From NCBI GenBank assembly GCA_003135255.1, contig PLAX01000008.1, positions 1,469-7,356 of the forward strand: a DNA stretch of 5,888 nt, given 5' to 3'. Within the stretch, counting starts at the first letter, position 1; every line of letters begins with the position of its first letter. Below are positions 4,605-5,888 of the stretch, piece by piece. The position numbers and the translations under genes were made by a program. Origin of the DNA: Candidatus Dormiibacterota bacterium. GTDB lineage: Bacteria; Chloroflexota; Dormibacteria; Aeolococcales; Aeolococcaceae. Below the pieces are notes generated by a model, which was not told the DNA's origin, did no database searches, and worked only from the letters and a program-made list of their open reading frames with translations.

Positions 4605-5270
4605 ATGCGACTCCTGTTGGCCGAGGACGACAGGGCGCTGCTCTCGGTGCTCGCCCGCGGCCTTCGCCAGAACGGTTACCTGGTCGACACCGTGGAACGG
4701 GGTGACGACGCTCTGCACATGCTCAGGGTGGGCGAATTCGCCGCGGCGGTGTTGGACTGGCGAATGCCAGGCCTGGACGGAGCCGAGGTGATCATCGAGG
4801 CGCGGCGCCGGGGGCTTCGCCTGCCGATCCTGATGCTCACCGCCAGGGACACCTCCCAGGATCGGGTTCGCGGCCTGGACTCGGGCGCCGACGACTACCT
4901 GGTCAAGCCGTTCGACTTCGAGGAGCTGCTGGCTCGGCTCCGGGCCCTGCTCCGGCGGGGTGGTGCGCCTGCCGGTCCCACCCTCCGGGTGGCCGGTCTG
5001 GAGTTGGACCCCGCGACGCGCGAGGTCCACAGCGGAGCACGGCTCGTCGCTCTGACGCCGCGCGAGTACGCCATCCTGGAACTGCTGCTGCGCCGGGCCG
5101 GGGCGGTGGTGACCCGGCAGAGCATTGCCGAGCAGGTCTGGCCGGATGCCGAAGCGAGCTGGAACGCCATGGAGGCGCACATGGCCCGGCTCCGCGCCAA
5201 GCTCGGCGGTGACGCGGGAGTCGCCATCGTTGCGGTCCGCGGCACCGGATATCGGCTGGTCAGCGGATGA
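4605..5270 (+). CDS. OmpR/PhoB-family response regulator
   Basis: This 221-residue cytoplasmic protein is a two-domain DNA-binding response regulator of normal family length. The receiver domain (1-115) shows the acidic pocket E7, D8 and D9, phosphoacceptor D51 in VLDWRMPGLDG, T79 in MLTARD, the Y98 switch position and K101 in LVKPF. The C-terminal winged helix (about 125-220) shows LTPREYAILELLL, the recognition-helix region WNAMEAHMARLRAKL and the wing ending VRGTGYRL. All key residues are intact, so phosphorylation-controlled transcription regulation is expected. The signal and the target genes cannot be read from the sequence. The start is fixed by the receiver domain beginning at once with MRLLLAEDD. 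GGAG directly abuts the ATG and GGGAGG lies 13 bases away. It overlaps the kinase gene by 4 bp (ATGA), so both proteins come from one coupled operon. Confidence 0.97.
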   Translation: MRLLLAEDDRALLSVLARGLRQNGYLVDTVERGDDALHMLRVGEFAAAVLDWRMPGLDGAEVIIEARRRGLRLPILMLTARDTSQDRVRGLDSGADDYLVKPFDFEELLARLRALLRRGGAPAGPTLRVAGLELDPATREVHSGARLVALTPREYAILELLLRRAGAVVTRQSIAEQVWPDAEASWNAMEAHMARLRAKLGGDAGVAIVAVRGTGYRLVSG

Positions 5271-5888
5271 GCACGCCGGCTCGCAGCCGGCTACGTCGGC
5301 GCGCCCTGCGGACCTCCGCCCTTGCCACCGCCCTGGTGGCGGTGGGGCTCTGCAGCGTGCTCACCGCCACCGACGTGCTGGTCTCCCACAGCCTCACCAC
5401 GGCGATCGACGGGCGCCTGAGCCAGTGGATGACGCGAGCCGCGGCCCAGCCCACTGCCTCGCTGGCCATGATCGACCCTGACCGCGACTTCGATGAACCC
5501 CTCCTGGCCTGGGTGATCCAACCGGATGGCCGGTGCAAGCCCGTCGGCGTCGCTCCCGCCCTGCCCTCCCGTCTCTGCGCGGCGACGCCGCCGATCACCG
5601 CCGACGTCGCGGGCAACCCGTTCCGGCTGCTCGGGAAGCGCATCGGCGACGGTGGTTTCGTCGTTGGGGCGAGCCTCACCCCTGCGGGGCAGCAGATGGG
5701 GGACCTGGTGCTTGCCGAGCTGGCGGTGGGCCCCCTCCTCCTCGTCCTCGTTTTCGCCGGCGCCTTCGCGGTCGGCAGCCGCGTCGGTGGCCCGCTGGAG
5801 CGCATGCGCCAGCGGCAGCTCGCCTTCACCGCCGATGCATCGCACGAGCTGCGCACCCCGCTCACGGTGATGCAGGCGGAGACCAGCC
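5267..5888 (+). CDS. Membrane sensor histidine kinase (partial, runs off the right edge)
   Basis: Only the first 207 residues are in the window. A basic N-terminus (ARSRLRRRALR) is followed by the first membrane segment (about 15-38), an extracytoplasmic sensor loop of about 105 residues (40-145) and the second membrane segment (147-171). The H-box FTADASHELRTPLTV comes next with phosphoacceptor H193. Only about 14 residues separate the second membrane segment from the H-box, so a full HAMP domain (about 50 residues) is absent. A similar short linker is seen in some actinobacterial kinases. The sensor loop has two cysteines (C90 and C104) that could pair outside the cell. The rest of the dimerisation domain and the ATPase domain lie beyond the window. 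The ATG overlaps the regulator stop as ATGA, marking it as the cognate partner. The signal sensed is unknown. Confidence 0.95.
   Translation, partial: MSTPARSRLRRRALRTSALATALVAVGLCSVLTATDVLVSHSLTTAIDGRLSQWMTRAAAQPTASLAMIDPDRDFDEPLLAWVIQPDGRCKPVGVAPALPSRLCAATPPITADVAGNPFRLLGKRIGDGGFVVGASLTPAGQQMGDLVLAELAVGPLLLVLVFAGAFAVGSRVGGPLERMRQRQLAFTADASHELRTPLTVMQAETS

Noticed and set aside
4482..5180. Minus-strand open frame of 232 codons antisense to the response regulator
   Set aside because: The plus strand encodes an intact response regulator with all key residues, and the antisense product is Q/R/G-rich noise.
5260..5865. Minus-strand open frames antisense to the histidine kinase
   Set aside because: The plus-strand frame has membrane segments and an H-box. 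The antisense frames have no family features.
1..5888. CRISPR array, insertion sequence or integrase gene
   Set aside because: I found no regularly spaced repeats, no terminal inverted repeats with a transposase and no recombinase motifs on either strand.

Overview
The window is GC-rich DNA (about 70% G+C, strongly G/C at third codon positions). The protein families, the GTG start and the short, apparently leaderless 5' ends suggest an actinobacterium (Actinomycetota). No marker in the window fixes the genus.

Layout. Positions 237-869 (+) encode a class I SAM-dependent methyltransferase. Convergent to it, on the minus strand, is a compact cluster read from 3438 down to 960. Its order is a winged-helix AbiEi-like antitoxin (3438-2839, GTG start), an AbiEii-like nucleotidyltransferase (2849-2190, overlapping the antitoxin by 11 bp) and an epoxide hydrolase with an EHN domain (2171-960, starting 18 bp after the nucleotidyltransferase). 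The first two form a putative type IV toxin-antitoxin pair. The hydrolase is placed to be co-transcribed with them. Positions 4605-5270 (+) encode an OmpR/PhoB-type response regulator. Its ATGA overlap leads into a membrane histidine kinase that runs off the right edge of the window just after its H-box.

The stretch 3440-4600 is the odd part. It holds a 24-bp inverted repeat and a 13-bp perfect palindrome at the antitoxin start, with centres about three helical turns apart. It also holds a 33-nt sequence that reads as the 3' end of a tRNA-Pro gene, including CCA but with no 5' part, which is a typical att-site scar. A minus-strand ORF with a textbook AGGAGG site runs through that scar and ends in a GTGA overlap with the antitoxin. 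A minus-strand fragment of a histidine-rich membrane protein has lost its front end. I read this as a recombination boundary with decayed gene pieces between two intact modules.

How the parts may work together. The toxin-antitoxin pair is probably autorepressed by antitoxin binding to the start-site palindromes. The two-component pair is one translationally coupled unit, with a possible PhoB-like direct repeat upstream. No integrase, CRISPR array, rRNA gene or complete tRNA is present. Apart from the family assignments, the regulatory and att-site claims are inferences from sequence patterns alone.
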